Origin: Paenibacillus sp. UNC499MF
GTDB lineage: Bacteria > Bacillota > Bacilli > Paenibacillales > NBRC-103111
Assembly: GCF_900107975.1 (NCBI RefSeq)
Contig: NZ_FNVF01000001.1
Coordinates: 294,323-358,322 of the forward strand
DNA length: 64,000 nt
Reading direction: 5' to 3'
Shown here in pieces: positions 50,888 to 60,057 of the stretch. Position numbers and translations under genes: made by a program. How positions within the stretch are numbered: position 1 is the first letter of the stretch; each line of letters begins with the position of its first letter. A model generated the notes under the pieces. That model saw nothing but the letters and a program-made list of their open reading frames with translations, ran no database searches and was not told where the DNA came from.

Positions 50888-51823
50888 ATGCAAAATCCAG
50901 GACAATCGACTGTAAACGCATCCGGTAAATTTGCGCCCTTGATTAAGGACGAACATTTACAGGAGCAAATCGTCCGCCCGTCGCTGACCTACTGGAAGGA
51001 TGCTTGGCGTCGACTCAAGAAAAATCGACTGGCTATGGCCGGCTTGTTCATACTCATTCTTCTGACTCTCGTTTCGATCGTGGCTCCATTCCTGTCGCAA
51101 TTTGAGTATAGTGCGACGAATCCGTCCATCGCCAACCAGAAGCCGAATTCCGTACACTGGTTCGGTACCGACGATCTGGGCCGCGATTTGTGGACACGCG
51201 TATGGTGGGGAACCCGTATTTCCCTGTTTATCGGAATTGTGGCGGCTGTCATTGACTTGATCGTCGGTGTTATCTACGGCGGTATTTCCGGTTACTATGG
51301 CGGCAAAGTCGATTCCGTTATGCAGCGCTTTATCGAAATTATTTATTCCATTCCGTTCCTGCTGATCGCCATTCTGCTTATGATGGTGCTTAAGCCGGGC
51401 ATTACGTCCATTATTATCGCTTATTCGATTACGGGCTGGGTACCGATGGCGCGGCTTGTCCGCGGTCAAGTTCTTCAGCTCAAGGAACAGGAATACGTTC
51501 TGGCTTCCCGCACACTGGGCGCCAACACGGGCCGGATTATTCTGCGCCACCTGATTCCGAATGCGCTTGGTATTATCGTGGTTCAAATCACGTTCGTAGT
51601 TCCTTCGGCGATATTCGCGGAAGCCTTCCTGGGCTTCATCGGTATCGGTATCCGTCCGCCGCTCGCGTCGCTCGGATCCCTTCTGTCGGACGGAGCGGCT
51701 TCCATGCGTTACTATCCGTTCCGCCTGCTGTTCCCGACAGCTGTATTCAGTCTTATTCTGCTAAGCTTCAACGTGCTCGGTGACGGTCTTCGTGACGCGC
51801 TCGATCCGAAGATGCGTAAGTAA
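50888..51823 (+). CDS. oppC: Oligopeptide ABC permease OppC
   Basis: A 311-residue permease, the partner of OppB. A cytoplasmic N-terminal arm of about 45 residues (ending AWRRLKKNRLAMAGLF) leads into six membrane segments; the EAA loop region has ILRHLIPNALGIIVVQITF, with GFIGIGIRPPLASLGSLLSDG near the end. AAGGCGG serves as the ribosome binding site inside the end of oppB. It is tightly packed with oppD, 14 nt later. Confidence 0.94.
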   Translation: MQNPGQSTVNASGKFAPLIKDEHLQEQIVRPSLTYWKDAWRRLKKNRLAMAGLFILILLTLVSIVAPFLSQFEYSATNPSIANQKPNSVHWFGTDDLGRDLWTRVWWGTRISLFIGIVAAVIDLIVGVIYGGISGYYGGKVDSVMQRFIEIIYSIPFLLIAILLMMVLKPGITSIIIAYSITGWVPMARLVRGQVLQLKEQEYVLASRTLGANTGRIILRHLIPNALGIIVVQITFVVPSAIFAEAFLGFIGIGIRPPLASLGSLLSDGAASMRYYPFRLLFPTAVFSLILLSFNVLGDGLRDALDPKMRK

Positions 51824-51837
51824 AGGGAGGGAGTACC

Positions 51838-52884
51838 TTGAGTAAGCCCAAAGAAAATATTTTGGAAGTAAAGGATTTGAAGGTCTCCTTTAACACCTAC
51901 GCAGGTGAAGTTCAGGCGGTTCGCGGTGTCACATTCGATCTTAGAAAAGGCGAAGTGCTTGCAATCGTAGGGGAATCCGGCTGCGGTAAATCCGTGACCT
52001 CCCAAACGCTCATGCGTCTGATTCCTTCACCTCCCGGCGTTATTAAAGGAGGCTCCATCCTTTTTGACGGTAAAAAAGGCAAGGTGGATATCACCAAGCT
52101 TTCCAATAAACAAATGGAATCCGTTCGCGGTTCCGAAATGGGTATGATTTTCCAGGATCCGATGACGTCGCTCAACCCGACCATGACCGTGGGCAGACAG
52201 ATCAGCGAAAGCTTGATCAAGCACCAGGGCATGACCAAAGAGCAGGCGCGTCAGCGTTCGATGGAACTTCTCCGCCTCGTCGGTCTCTCCAACGTGGAAG
52301 GCCGTATCAAGCAGTACCCGCACGAATTTTCGGGCGGTATGCGTCAGCGGGTTATGATCGCCATCGCGCTGGCCTGCAACCCGAAACTACTTATCGCGGA
52401 TGAGCCTACAACGGCTCTGGACGTTACCGTCCAGGCCCAGATCATCGATCTGATGAGAGAATTGTCCATCAAAACAGGTTCCTCCATCATCCTGATTACG
52501 CATGACCTCGGGGTCGTGGCCGAAATGGCTGAACGCGTGGTCGTAATGTACGCGGGTAAAATCGTGGAAAAAGGAACCGTAGACGAGATTTTCTACGATC
52601 CGAGACATCCTTACACATGGGGACTTCTGAAATCCGTTCCTCGTCTCGATACACGGGCGGATGAAGAATTGGTCCCGATTCCGGGAACCCCGCCGGACTT
52701 GTTCGCTCCGCCGAAAGGCTGTGCGTTCGCGGCACGCTGTCCTTACGCGATGAAAGTATGCGTGGAGGAAGATCCGGAACATACCCAGCTTTCGGCCGAG
52801 CACAGCGCAGCCTGCTGGCTGCTCCATCCGGATGCGCCTAAAGTCGAGCGTCCCGTTGAAGTAGGAGGGAAGCAGCATGTCTGA
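51838..52884 (+). CDS. oppD: Oligopeptide ABC ATPase OppD
   Basis: A 348-residue ATPase. Walker A GESGCGKS (about residues 46-53), Q-loop MIFQDP, signature EFSGGMRQRVMIA and Walker B LLIADEPTTALD are intact. The C-terminal oligopeptide-transporter domain carries the conserved cysteines in GCAFAARCPYAMKVC, which in some relatives bind an iron-sulfur cluster. The start is TTG 51838 with GGGAGGGAG upstream. It overlaps oppF by 8 nt. Confidence 0.95.
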   Translation: MSKPKENILEVKDLKVSFNTYAGEVQAVRGVTFDLRKGEVLAIVGESGCGKSVTSQTLMRLIPSPPGVIKGGSILFDGKKGKVDITKLSNKQMESVRGSEMGMIFQDPMTSLNPTMTVGRQISESLIKHQGMTKEQARQRSMELLRLVGLSNVEGRIKQYPHEFSGGMRQRVMIAIALACNPKLLIADEPTTALDVTVQAQIIDLMRELSIKTGSSIILITHDLGVVAEMAERVVVMYAGKIVEKGTVDEIFYDPRHPYTWGLLKSVPRLDTRADEELVPIPGTPPDLFAPPKGCAFAARCPYAMKVCVEEDPEHTQLSAEHSAACWLLHPDAPKVERPVEVGGKQHV

Positions 52885-53833
52885 TCAAACGATCTTATCC
52901 ATACGTAATATGAAGAAGCACTTCGATCTCGGCCAGGGCAAAATCCTGAAAGCGGTCGATAACTTCTCAATCGATATCAATCGCGGCGAAACTTTCGGTC
53001 TGGTCGGTGAATCCGGCTGCGGTAAATCCACGGCAGGACGCACCATTATCCGCCTTTACGAGGCGACGGACGGTGAAGTTATTTTTAACGGCGAGAACGT
53101 TCATAAACTGAGCGGCCGTAAAATGCGCGATTTTCACCGGAACATGCAAATGGTGTTCCAGGATCCGTATGCCTCGCTTAACCCGAGAATGACGGTCGGC
53201 AACATCATCGCGGAAGGCCTCGACATCCACGGTGTCGCTTCCGGCAGCAAACGCCGCGAGCGCGTAATCGAGCTGCTGGATGCGGTAGGTCTCAACGCGG
53301 AGCACGCCAGCCGCTTCCCGCACGAATTTTCAGGCGGTCAGCGTCAGCGTATCGGGATTGCCCGCGCGCTGGCAATCGAACCGCAGTTCATTATTGCGGA
53401 CGAGCCGATTTCCGCACTCGACGTATCGGTGCAGGCTCAAGTCGTCAACCTGTTCAAGAAGCTGCAAAAGGACCGGGGACTGACTTACCTGTTCATCGCG
53501 CATGACCTTGCGATGGTGAAGCATATTTCCGATCGTATCGGCGTTATGTACCTGGGGAATCTGGTGGAAGTCACCACTTCCAAAGAGCTTTATGCGAACC
53601 CGCTTCACCCGTACACCGAATCTCTGCTCTCCGCGATTCCGATTCCGGATCCGGAAATCGAGCGCAGGCGCGAACGCATCATCCTGAAAGGCGAGGTTCC
53701 GAGCCCGTTGAATCCGCCTAGCGGTTGTCCTTTCCGGACCCGCTGCCCTAAAGCGATGGATCAATGCGCAGTCACGATGCCTCCGATGAAAGAAGTGGAA
53801 CCTGGGCATTTCGTGGCCTGCCACTTGTACTAA
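52877..53833 (+). CDS. oppF: Oligopeptide ABC ATPase OppF
   Basis: A 318-residue ATPase, partner of OppD. Walker A GESGCGKS near residue 46, signature [13 protein letters not shown] and Walker [13 protein letters not shown] are intact; the C-terminal Cys motif ([15 protein letters not shown]) matches OppD. GTAGGAGGG lies inside the end of oppD, so translation is coupled. A very strong terminator ends the operon. Confidence 0.95.
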   Translation: MSDQTILSIRNMKKHFDLGQGKILKAVDNFSIDINRGETFGLVGESGCGKSTAGRTIIRLYEATDGEVIFNGENVHKLSGRKMRDFHRNMQMVFQDPYASLNPRMTVGNIIAEGLDIHGVASGSKRRERVIELLDAVGLNAEHASRFPHEFSGGQRQRIGIARALAIEPQFIIADEPISALDVSVQAQVVNLFKKLQKDRGLTYLFIAHDLAMVKHISDRIGVMYLGNLVEVTTSKELYANPLHPYTESLLSAIPIPDPEIERRRERIILKGEVPSPLNPPSGCPFRTRCPKAMDQCAVTMPPMKEVEPGHFVACHLY

Positions 53834-53854
53834 CCGTTAATCGCTGCAGCATAG

Positions 53855-53903
53855 AACCGCCCGTCCGCTCTCCAATCCAGGAGAGGCCGACGGGCGGTTT
53901 TTT
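53855..53903 (+). terminator. Terminator of the opp operon
   Basis: AACCGCCCGTC at 53855-53865 pairs with GACGGGCGGTT at 53889-53899 and CTCTCC with GGAGAG (shifted by a few nt) inside, followed by six T. Confidence 0.92.
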
Positions 53904-54071
53904 GTGCTGCGTTGTGCTTAAAGTTAGCAAGAACGGAGTTACTTATGGTGCTGCGACGTGTCCTTGGCAAACGAGATGGTCGGTTTTTGTTATGCTGCTG
54001 CCTTACCTATGGGCCAGCACGCCGGGCTTTCTTGACGTGCTGCAGCCTCTGCCAATGGTTAACGTAAAACC

Positions 54072-55361
54072 TTAACCCGATACGGACGCCGCCTCGCGTA
54101 CAGCTTTTTCTTGTGTTTCTTTCGAAAGTGTCTCTTCTTCGGCAGCCTGCTTCGGAAGCATGATGGTGTAGAAGGCGGCCACGACCAGCATAATAAGACC
54201 CAGTACAATATAAATCCAGTCCAGCGAAACGAACCTCGGGTAGAACAAGGCGATAAGTCCGAGCGCCAGAGACTGTGCTCCCATCATCAGCGGATCGATC
54301 CACGCGTTCACCCTTCCCATCATTTTGCCGTCCACAATTTGCGGCATCCAGCCGCCGATCGCTATATTGGCAGGTGCAATTAAAATTCCCATAAGGAGGA
54401 AGCCGAGTATAAACAGCCAGACGTCAGTGATATAATTGCCTACGATCACCATAAGTCCGCTGGAGACGACGCTGCCTATGATCATGACGTGCGGCTTTAT
54501 TTTTTTGGCCAAAATCGCCCCGAGCGCGCTGCCGGCCAGCACCCCGACGCCCAGGCAAATGGAATAGAGCGAAGCGAATTTTTCATACTCGCCGGTTGCG
54601 AGTTTATATTTCAGTGTGAACAAGGGAAGGACGGCAAAGCCTCCGTTAACGAAACCGAAAAGAATAAATCCGGTAATCATGGACAGTAGAAGAGGCTTTC
54701 TCCAGATGTACCGCATGCCTTCGGCAAAATCTACCCAAACGGTTTTAACGCTCATATCCCGCCATTTTCCCGGTCCGTTAGGCTGCTCTACCTTCTCTTC
54801 AAAGCTGCAGGAACGGATAAGGAGAGCCGAGAGGATAAAACCCAATCCGTCGATTACGACGGCCCCTTCTACTCCGATCCAGTGATACGCCAAAGCGCCG
54901 AGGGCCGTTCCGAAGAGCATGAACAAGCCGAACACCGTCTGGTTGAGACCGGCAGCCTGCATATACTGGTCCTTGGATAAGATGCCCTGCACAAGGCCGA
55001 TTTCGGCCGGGGCGAAAAATTTCGCGACCGCGCCGCGAAGGAACAGGATCAGGAACGTGAGCGGCAAAACTTCCAAAAAAAGCGACAGGAAGAGAAGGGC
55101 GGTCAGTCCGATTCGGATATAATTGGAATATAAGCAAATGGACTTCCGGTTCATCCGGTCGGCCGCGACTCCGACGATAAAGAACACGAACAAGGTCGGC
55201 AGGGAATACATCATCTCCGCCAGCGTCATATAGAAGGGCTGGGAGCTGAAGCGGTCGAGCAGGAAGAAGGCAAACGCCATATTTCCGATCATGGTGCCGA
55301 GCTGCGAGAAAAAGCTGGCGGTGAACAGTTTGACAAACATACGGTTTTGGAACACGTTCAT
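54072..55361 (-). CDS. MFS exporter (EntS-like, MFS_3)
   Basis: A 429-residue major facilitator with twelve membrane helices. The loop 2-3 motif VGVAADRMNRKSI and the first helix (LFTASFFSQLGTMIGNMAFAF) are typical of the MFS_3/EntS branch that exports macrolides, siderophores or other natural products; the substrate here cannot be told. The C-terminal 30 residues are charged. AAAGGATC precedes the ATG on the minus strand. It is inserted between oppF and bshC and is transcribed against both, with no dedicated regulator beside it. Confidence 0.87.
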   Translation of the reverse strand: MNVFQNRMFVKLFTASFFSQLGTMIGNMAFAFFLLDRFSSQPFYMTLAEMMYSLPTLFVFFIVGVAADRMNRKSICLYSNYIRIGLTALLFLSLFLEVLPLTFLILFLRGAVAKFFAPAEIGLVQGILSKDQYMQAAGLNQTVFGLFMLFGTALGALAYHWIGVEGAVVIDGLGFILSALLIRSCSFEEKVEQPNGPGKWRDMSVKTVWVDFAEGMRYIWRKPLLLSMITGFILFGFVNGGFAVLPLFTLKYKLATGEYEKFASLYSICLGVGVLAGSALGAILAKKIKPHVMIIGSVVSSGLMVIVGNYITDVWLFILGFLLMGILIAPANIAIGGWMPQIVDGKMMGRVNAWIDPLMMGAQSLALGLIALFYPRFVSLDWIYIVLGLIMLVVAAFYTIMLPKQAAEEETLSKETQEKAVREAASVSG

Positions 55362-55548
55362 AAGTATCGATCCTTTCTTTTTCGCGCGCTATGTTCTTTA
55401 TTCATAATAGAAGATATTGGAAGATTAGAAAAGAGGCGCGCGAATGAACCTTTGCTGCAGCCTGAGTCGGTAAGGTTTGTAGGTCCGCAGACCGAGAAGA
55501 GGGACAGCCTTTTTAGTACCTGATATAAAAAAATTAGCAACTTCCATT

Positions 55549-55577
55549 TTGACGTCAAGGTCATTGCCGTGTACAAT
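55549..55577 (+). promoter_or_regulatory. Promoter of bshC
   Basis: TTGACG at 55549-55554 and TACAAT at 55572-55577, one mismatch each, with a 17-nt spacer; about 45 nt of leader before the ATG. Confidence 0.75.
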
Positions 55578-55629
55578 CAATTAAGAGTAAAAATCCGACA
55601 GTGGTTACGGGGGAGGCGGCTGCAGAGAG

Positions 55630-57264
55630 ATGCCGTGGAAAGCTTATCAATGGAAGAAGAGCCAACCTTTAACCGAGGATTACATCCATCATTTCGACCG
55701 TGTGTCGGCATTGTTTGATTATAATCCATGGGACAAAGGAAGTTTGCGCCGCCGCGCCGAAGCTGTCCGCCATACGGAAGCGAACCGGGCGGACCGGAAG
55801 CGTCTGGCAGAGGTGCTGATTGAATATAACCGCCGCATCGGCAACCGGGAGAAGGCGCTGAATGCGGCTGCAGGTCTGGCCGAGGAAAATTCACTTGCCG
55901 TAGTGGGGGGCCAGCAGGCCGGCTTGTTCGGAGGGCCGCTGCTTGTCATCTACAAAGCGGTCACCGTTCTTATCGCCGCCAGGCAAGCTCAGGCGGAACT
56001 GGGCACGCCGGTCGTACCGGTATTCTGGATTGCCGGAGAGGATCACGACTTCGACGAGGTCGACCACATCCAGGTGCAGCGTCCCGAACTGGACGTACAT
56101 AAACTATCGATCCGCCGTCCGTGGAATCTCCGCACATCCGTCAGCCGCTGGCAGGCGGATGAGCAGACATGGGCGGAAGCGCTCCGCGCGCTGGATGTGT
56201 CGCTGCCGGACAGCCCGCACAAGACGGAGCTGCTGAGCCGGCTGCGCTCGTCTATGAACGGCCTGAGCACGCTCAGCGACACGTTCGCCGGCTGGATGGC
56301 CGCCCTGTTCGGCGACAGCGGGCTTGTCCTCCTCGATGCGGACGATCCCGCCCTGCGCAAGCTTGAGGCGCCGATGTTCACGCGTCTCGTCGGCGGCAAC
56401 GAGCATCTCGCGGCCGCCCTGATGCGCGGCCGCCGGGAGCTTGAGGCGCTCGGCTATACGCCTCAAGTAGACGTGACCGACGAACAGTCGCATCTGTTCG
56501 TCATCGATCCGAGCGGCGAGCGGATCCTGCTGCAGCGCAGCGGGGAAGGCTTCGCCGACAAGAAAGACCTGCGCGCCTACAGCAGGGAAGAGCTGCTGGC
56601 CCTCGCGGAGACGGAGCCGGAACGCCTCAGCAACGGCGTTCTTTCCCGCCCGCTCATGCAGGAGTTCCTGCTTCCGGTGCTGGGCACCGTGCTCGGTCCC
56701 GCGGAGGTGGCCTACTGGGCGATGACGCGGGAAGCGTTCGCGCTGCACGGCATGACGATGCCGATCGTCCTGCCGCGGCTGGAGTTCACGCTCGTCGAGG
56801 ATGCCGTCACGAAATGGATGGACCGGTACGACCTGTCCATGGATGACGTTACGGCGGGTATAGACGAGCGCAGAGAGGCCTGGCTTCGCGCGCAGAGTCC
56901 GTTCCCTGTCCGGGAACGCTTCGAAGAAGCGCGCGGGCGCGTGAAAGAGGTTTACACTCCTCTCGTGGACTCGCTTGCCGCAATCGAAGCGGGAATGCCG
57001 GAGCTGGGGCATACCAACCTCGATAAAATTGTTCGTCAGATCGATTATCTGGAACGCAAGGCGGAACAGGCGCTTGCCCGCCGGCACGATACGGCTTTAT
57101 CCCAGTGGAAACGCATTGAGCTTGCTCTGATGCCGCTGGGTAAACCGCAGGAGCGGGTATATAACGTATGCGCTTATTTGAACCGGTACGGGGACACATG
57201 GCTCCAGGAGCTGCTTGAAGCGGATTTGCCGATGGACGGGGGCCACTACCTGGTTTATATTTAA
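55630..57264 (+). CDS. bshC: Bacillithiol biosynthesis cysteine-adding enzyme BshC
   Basis: A 544-residue BshC, which performs the last step of bacillithiol synthesis, joining cysteine to GlcN-malate. Recognised segments: AVVGGQQAGLFGGPLLVIYKA near residue 90, FWIAGEDHDFDEVDHI, and the C-terminal coiled coil before HYLVYI. Length agrees with Bacillus BshC (539). It has its own promoter; GGGAGG lies 13 nt upstream of the ATG, a long spacing. In Bacillus bshC follows panE directly, so about 8 kb has been inserted here. Confidence 0.95.
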   Translation: MPWKAYQWKKSQPLTEDYIHHFDRVSALFDYNPWDKGSLRRRAEAVRHTEANRADRKRLAEVLIEYNRRIGNREKALNAAAGLAEENSLAVVGGQQAGLFGGPLLVIYKAVTVLIAARQAQAELGTPVVPVFWIAGEDHDFDEVDHIQVQRPELDVHKLSIRRPWNLRTSVSRWQADEQTWAEALRALDVSLPDSPHKTELLSRLRSSMNGLSTLSDTFAGWMAALFGDSGLVLLDADDPALRKLEAPMFTRLVGGNEHLAAALMRGRRELEALGYTPQVDVTDEQSHLFVIDPSGERILLQRSGEGFADKKDLRAYSREELLALAETEPERLSNGVLSRPLMQEFLLPVLGTVLGPAEVAYWAMTREAFALHGMTMPIVLPRLEFTLVEDAVTKWMDRYDLSMDDVTAGIDERREAWLRAQSPFPVRERFEEARGRVKEVYTPLVDSLAAIEAGMPELGHTNLDKIVRQIDYLERKAEQALARRHDTALSQWKRIELALMPLGKPQERVYNVCAYLNRYGDTWLQELLEADLPMDGGHYLVYI

Positions 57265-57282
57265 CTAGACAGCCTATATAAT
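57254..57282 (+). promoter_or_regulatory. Promoter of ahcY
   Basis: TTTATA at 57254-57259 and a perfect TATAAT at 57277-57282 with a 17-nt spacer; the -35 lies inside the last codons of bshC. Confidence 0.65.
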
Positions 57283-57315
57283 AGAAGATTTTAGCAATCG
57301 AGGAGGAATAGTTGG

Positions 57316-58578
57316 ATGAACGCAGTAGAACGCAGCATCGTGGCGGATCAATCCCTGGCGCCCGAAGGGCATTTAAAAATCGATTGGGTTAAGGCGCATA
57401 TGCCGGTACTAAACCGTATCCGCGAGCAGTTCGAGAAAGAACAGCCGTTTCGCGGCCTTAAAGTAGCCATTTCTCTTCACCTGGAAGCTAAAACCGCTTA
57501 TCTGGCGAAAGTCGTTCAAGCGGGTGGAGCGGAAGTGACGATTACGGGAAGTAACCCGCTATCCACGCAGGACGACGTCTGCGCTGCTTTGGCGGAAGAC
57601 GGCATTACCGTATTCGCCAAGTATAATCCGGACCCGCAGGAATACAAAGAGCTCATGATCAAAACGCTCGAAACGAAGCCGGACCTGATCATTGACGACG
57701 GCGGCGATCTGGTGACCATCCTTCACTCGGAGCGCAGAGACTTGCTTGAAGGGGTACGCGGCGGGGCCGAAGAAACGACGACCGGCATTCTGCGTCTGAA
57801 GGCGCTCGACAAGGAAGGCCGTCTGGAGTTCCCGATGGTGGCCGTTAACGATGCGTTCTGCAAGTACTTGTTCGACAACCGTTACGGAACCGGACAGTCC
57901 GTTTTCGACGGAATCAACCGCACGACCAACCTGGTAGTCGCCGGCAAAACCGTGGTCGTGGTCGGCTACGGCTGGTGCGGCAAAGGCGTCGCGATGCGCG
58001 CCAAAGGTCTGGGCGCTCAAGTGGTCGTTACCGAGATTGACGCGATTAAAGCGGTTGAGGCCTATATGGACGGATTTACGGTTCTTCCGATGTCCGAAGC
58101 GGCTAAAATCGGAGACTATTTCGTGACGGTAACGGGCAACCGCGATGTGATCCGAGGCGAACATTTCGAAGTGATGAAGGACGGGGCGATTTTGTCCAAC
58201 GCCGGTCATTTCGATGTGGAGGTCAACAAACCCGAGCTGGCCGCCCAGTCTTCTTCCGTGCGTACGGTACGCCGTAACATCGAAGAATACCAGCTCAAAG
58301 ACGGACGCAAAATCTACCTCCTGGCGGAAGGACGTCTCGTTAACCTAGCGGCGGGAGACGGTCATCCGGCGGAAATTATGGATATGACCTTCGCGCTTCA
58401 GGCGTTGTCGCTCAAGTACGTGAACGACCGTTACGGAGCGATCGGCAAAACTGTCGTGAATGTGCCTTATGAGCTTGACGAGCAGGTTGCTCGTTATAAG
58501 CTTGAGTCGCTCGGCATTTCCATCGACCGCCTTTCCGACGAGCAGAAGGCTTATCTGCAAAGCTGGCAGGAGCATTGA
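57316..58578 (+). CDS. ahcY: S-adenosylhomocysteine hydrolase
   Basis: A 420-residue AhcY/SahH that splits S-adenosylhomocysteine into adenosine and homocysteine, with bound NAD. The NAD motif VVVGYGWCGKG is near residue 217; AVNDAFCKYLFDNRYGTGQS contains the substrate-binding residues, and AGHFDVEV is present. It is the short form, like archaeal and Thermotoga enzymes. Bacillus subtilis instead uses MtnN plus LuxS; presence of this gene suggests one-step SAH recycling. AGGAGGAA precedes the ATG. Confidence 0.95.
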   Translation: MNAVERSIVADQSLAPEGHLKIDWVKAHMPVLNRIREQFEKEQPFRGLKVAISLHLEAKTAYLAKVVQAGGAEVTITGSNPLSTQDDVCAALAEDGITVFAKYNPDPQEYKELMIKTLETKPDLIIDDGGDLVTILHSERRDLLEGVRGGAEETTTGILRLKALDKEGRLEFPMVAVNDAFCKYLFDNRYGTGQSVFDGINRTTNLVVAGKTVVVVGYGWCGKGVAMRAKGLGAQVVVTEIDAIKAVEAYMDGFTVLPMSEAAKIGDYFVTVTGNRDVIRGEHFEVMKDGAILSNAGHFDVEVNKPELAAQSSSVRTVRRNIEEYQLKDGRKIYLLAEGRLVNLAAGDGHPAEIMDMTFALQALSLKYVNDRYGAIGKTVVNVPYELDEQVARYKLESLGISIDRLSDEQKAYLQSWQEH

Positions 58579-58595
58579 TCTCTTGAATTGTTATG

Positions 58596-58644
58596 AAAAG
58601 CTTCTTGTTACCGGTACCTTAACCGGAAGCAAGAGGCTTTTTTT
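58596..58644 (+). terminator. Terminator of ahcY
   Basis: AAAGC/GCTTT, CTTG/CAAG and CCGG/CCGG pairs form a long interrupted stem (58597-58614 with 58623-58640), followed by seven T. Confidence 0.85.
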
Positions 58645-58778
58645 GTGGATTTTGTGCGGCAAACGGCTGAAAATGCAGCAAAACAAATACAAAATTTACC
58701 TTTCTGTTTGCAACATCCCGGATCAGAATGCGTCAAAAGAAATGAAATAGAAAAATATGGATAACCATAGGGGGTCTT

Positions 58779-59897
58779 ATGACAAATAATTATCCGGCAG
58801 GTGGAAGGAAGCGGAACAGGGTCAGGGACGGCAAAACGGACAGCTTTAGGGTAGCGAGGGGATTGATCGCGGCACTGCTCATAGGTGCGAGCTTGACGGG
58901 ATGCAGCTCTGCGGATAAGTTGGTTTCGACGGCCGATCAGAAATCGGGAGCCTCTGCAGCAACTTCCGCGAACACGGAATTAATGAAGAAAGAAGGCACG
59001 GCCAAGCAAGCCGACGGAAATACCGTTTCCCCGGCACCAGCCGCCGTTAATCCATCCATAACTCCGGCAGCCGCGGACGGATTTGACCGCAAGGTAATCT
59101 ACAAGGGAAATCTCACAGCCGAAGTAGAGGACTACTCCAAAGCGCAGAAGGCTCTGCGTGAGCTGGTCACTGCGAGCGGCGCGTATATCCTGCAGTTCAC
59201 CGAAGACAATACGTCTTCCGAAATAGGGGGTACGTTTACCATCAAAGTGGCGGCGGGAGGTTTCTCTTCCCTTCTCGACGGAATCGAGAAAATCAGCCCT
59301 ACCCGGCAGAGAAACATAACGGGTCAGGACGTGACGGAGGAGTACGTGGACCTGACTTCCCGGCTTAAAGCGAAAAAGGTCGTGGAGTCCCGGCTGCTGG
59401 CTTTTATGGAGAAGGCGACGAAGTCCGACGAGCTGCTCGCCTTTTCGGCGGAGCTTGGCAAAGTCCAGGAAGAGATTGAACGGATCCAGGGGCGGATGCG
59501 TTTTCTGGATCAGAACGTGGAATATTCGACTGTAGAGCTGAAGCTGGTTCAGCCGAAAGAAGGCTCTCTTTTAAAAGGGAGCGGAACGCCTTTCGGAAAG
59601 CAGATCGGAAGTACATTTATGAATAGCAGTAAAATAATGTTTACTGTATTGAAAGCATCTCTTATTTTTCTCGCTGCACTCTTGCCTGTTGCTGTTGTGG
59701 CTTTACTTTTGGGATTGCCAGTTTATAAAATAATATTGAAAAGAAAAAAGCGAACTGGTTTCTTCAAACAGAAGAATCTATCTATAGAACTTGACGATAA
59801 GCAGACGGATAAAGCTATAAATTCGGAACAACAATCAGACAAAGTTAACAGTAGTCCATTAACAAATGAAAACGATGAAGCCATAGAAGAAAAGTGA
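58779..59897 (+). CDS. DUF4349 lipoprotein with hybrid base composition
   Basis: A 372-residue lipoprotein of the DUF4349 family. The first 25 residues are charged, then a signal with lipobox SLTGC (Cys42). The core DUF4349 domain (VIYKGNLTAEVEDYSKA to VEYSTVELKLV, about 105-265) contains a coiled-coil hairpin. One membrane helix (about 291-314) and a charged tail of about 55 residues follow. From about 59610 the coding sequence abruptly becomes AT-rich (Asn, Lys, Ile codons ending in A or T), unlike the GC-rich start. The function is unknown. The ATG follows AGGGGG by a few nt. It converges on the secreted-protein gene. Confidence 0.85.
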   Translation: MTNNYPAGGRKRNRVRDGKTDSFRVARGLIAALLIGASLTGCSSADKLVSTADQKSGASAATSANTELMKKEGTAKQADGNTVSPAPAAVNPSITPAAADGFDRKVIYKGNLTAEVEDYSKAQKALRELVTASGAYILQFTEDNTSSEIGGTFTIKVAAGGFSSLLDGIEKISPTRQRNITGQDVTEEYVDLTSRLKAKKVVESRLLAFMEKATKSDELLAFSAELGKVQEEIERIQGRMRFLDQNVEYSTVELKLVQPKEGSLLKGSGTPFGKQIGSTFMNSSKIMFTVLKASLIFLAALLPVAVVALLLGLPVYKIILKRKKRTGFFKQKNLSIELDDKQTDKAINSEQQSDKVNSSPLTNENDEAIEEK

Positions 59898-59956
59898 AAT
59901 TCAGGAGCATACGAAGACAGTTATGGCGAGCATTAAATATTTACAATTGCTTTTTG

Positions 59957-60019
59957 ATTAAATAATTAAAAGTGGTTGTACAGGTAAACTTCCTGCACAA
60001 CCACTTTTAATTATTTAAT
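59957..60019. terminator. Long bidirectional terminator
   Basis: ATTAAATAATTAAAAGTGG and neighbours at 59957-59984 pair with 59992-60019 over 28 positions with one mismatch (A-C), around a 7-nt loop. It sits between the convergent DUF4349 and secreted-protein genes, with A/T runs on both sides. Confidence 0.9.
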
Positions 60020-60057
60020 TCATATTAACGAAAGATATTGTTGGATGGTAGATATTA

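Noticed and set aside
54007..54303. 98-residue minus-strand frame at the end of the MFS gene
   Set aside because: It is out of frame with the MFS coding sequence, overlaps it and has no independent signal.
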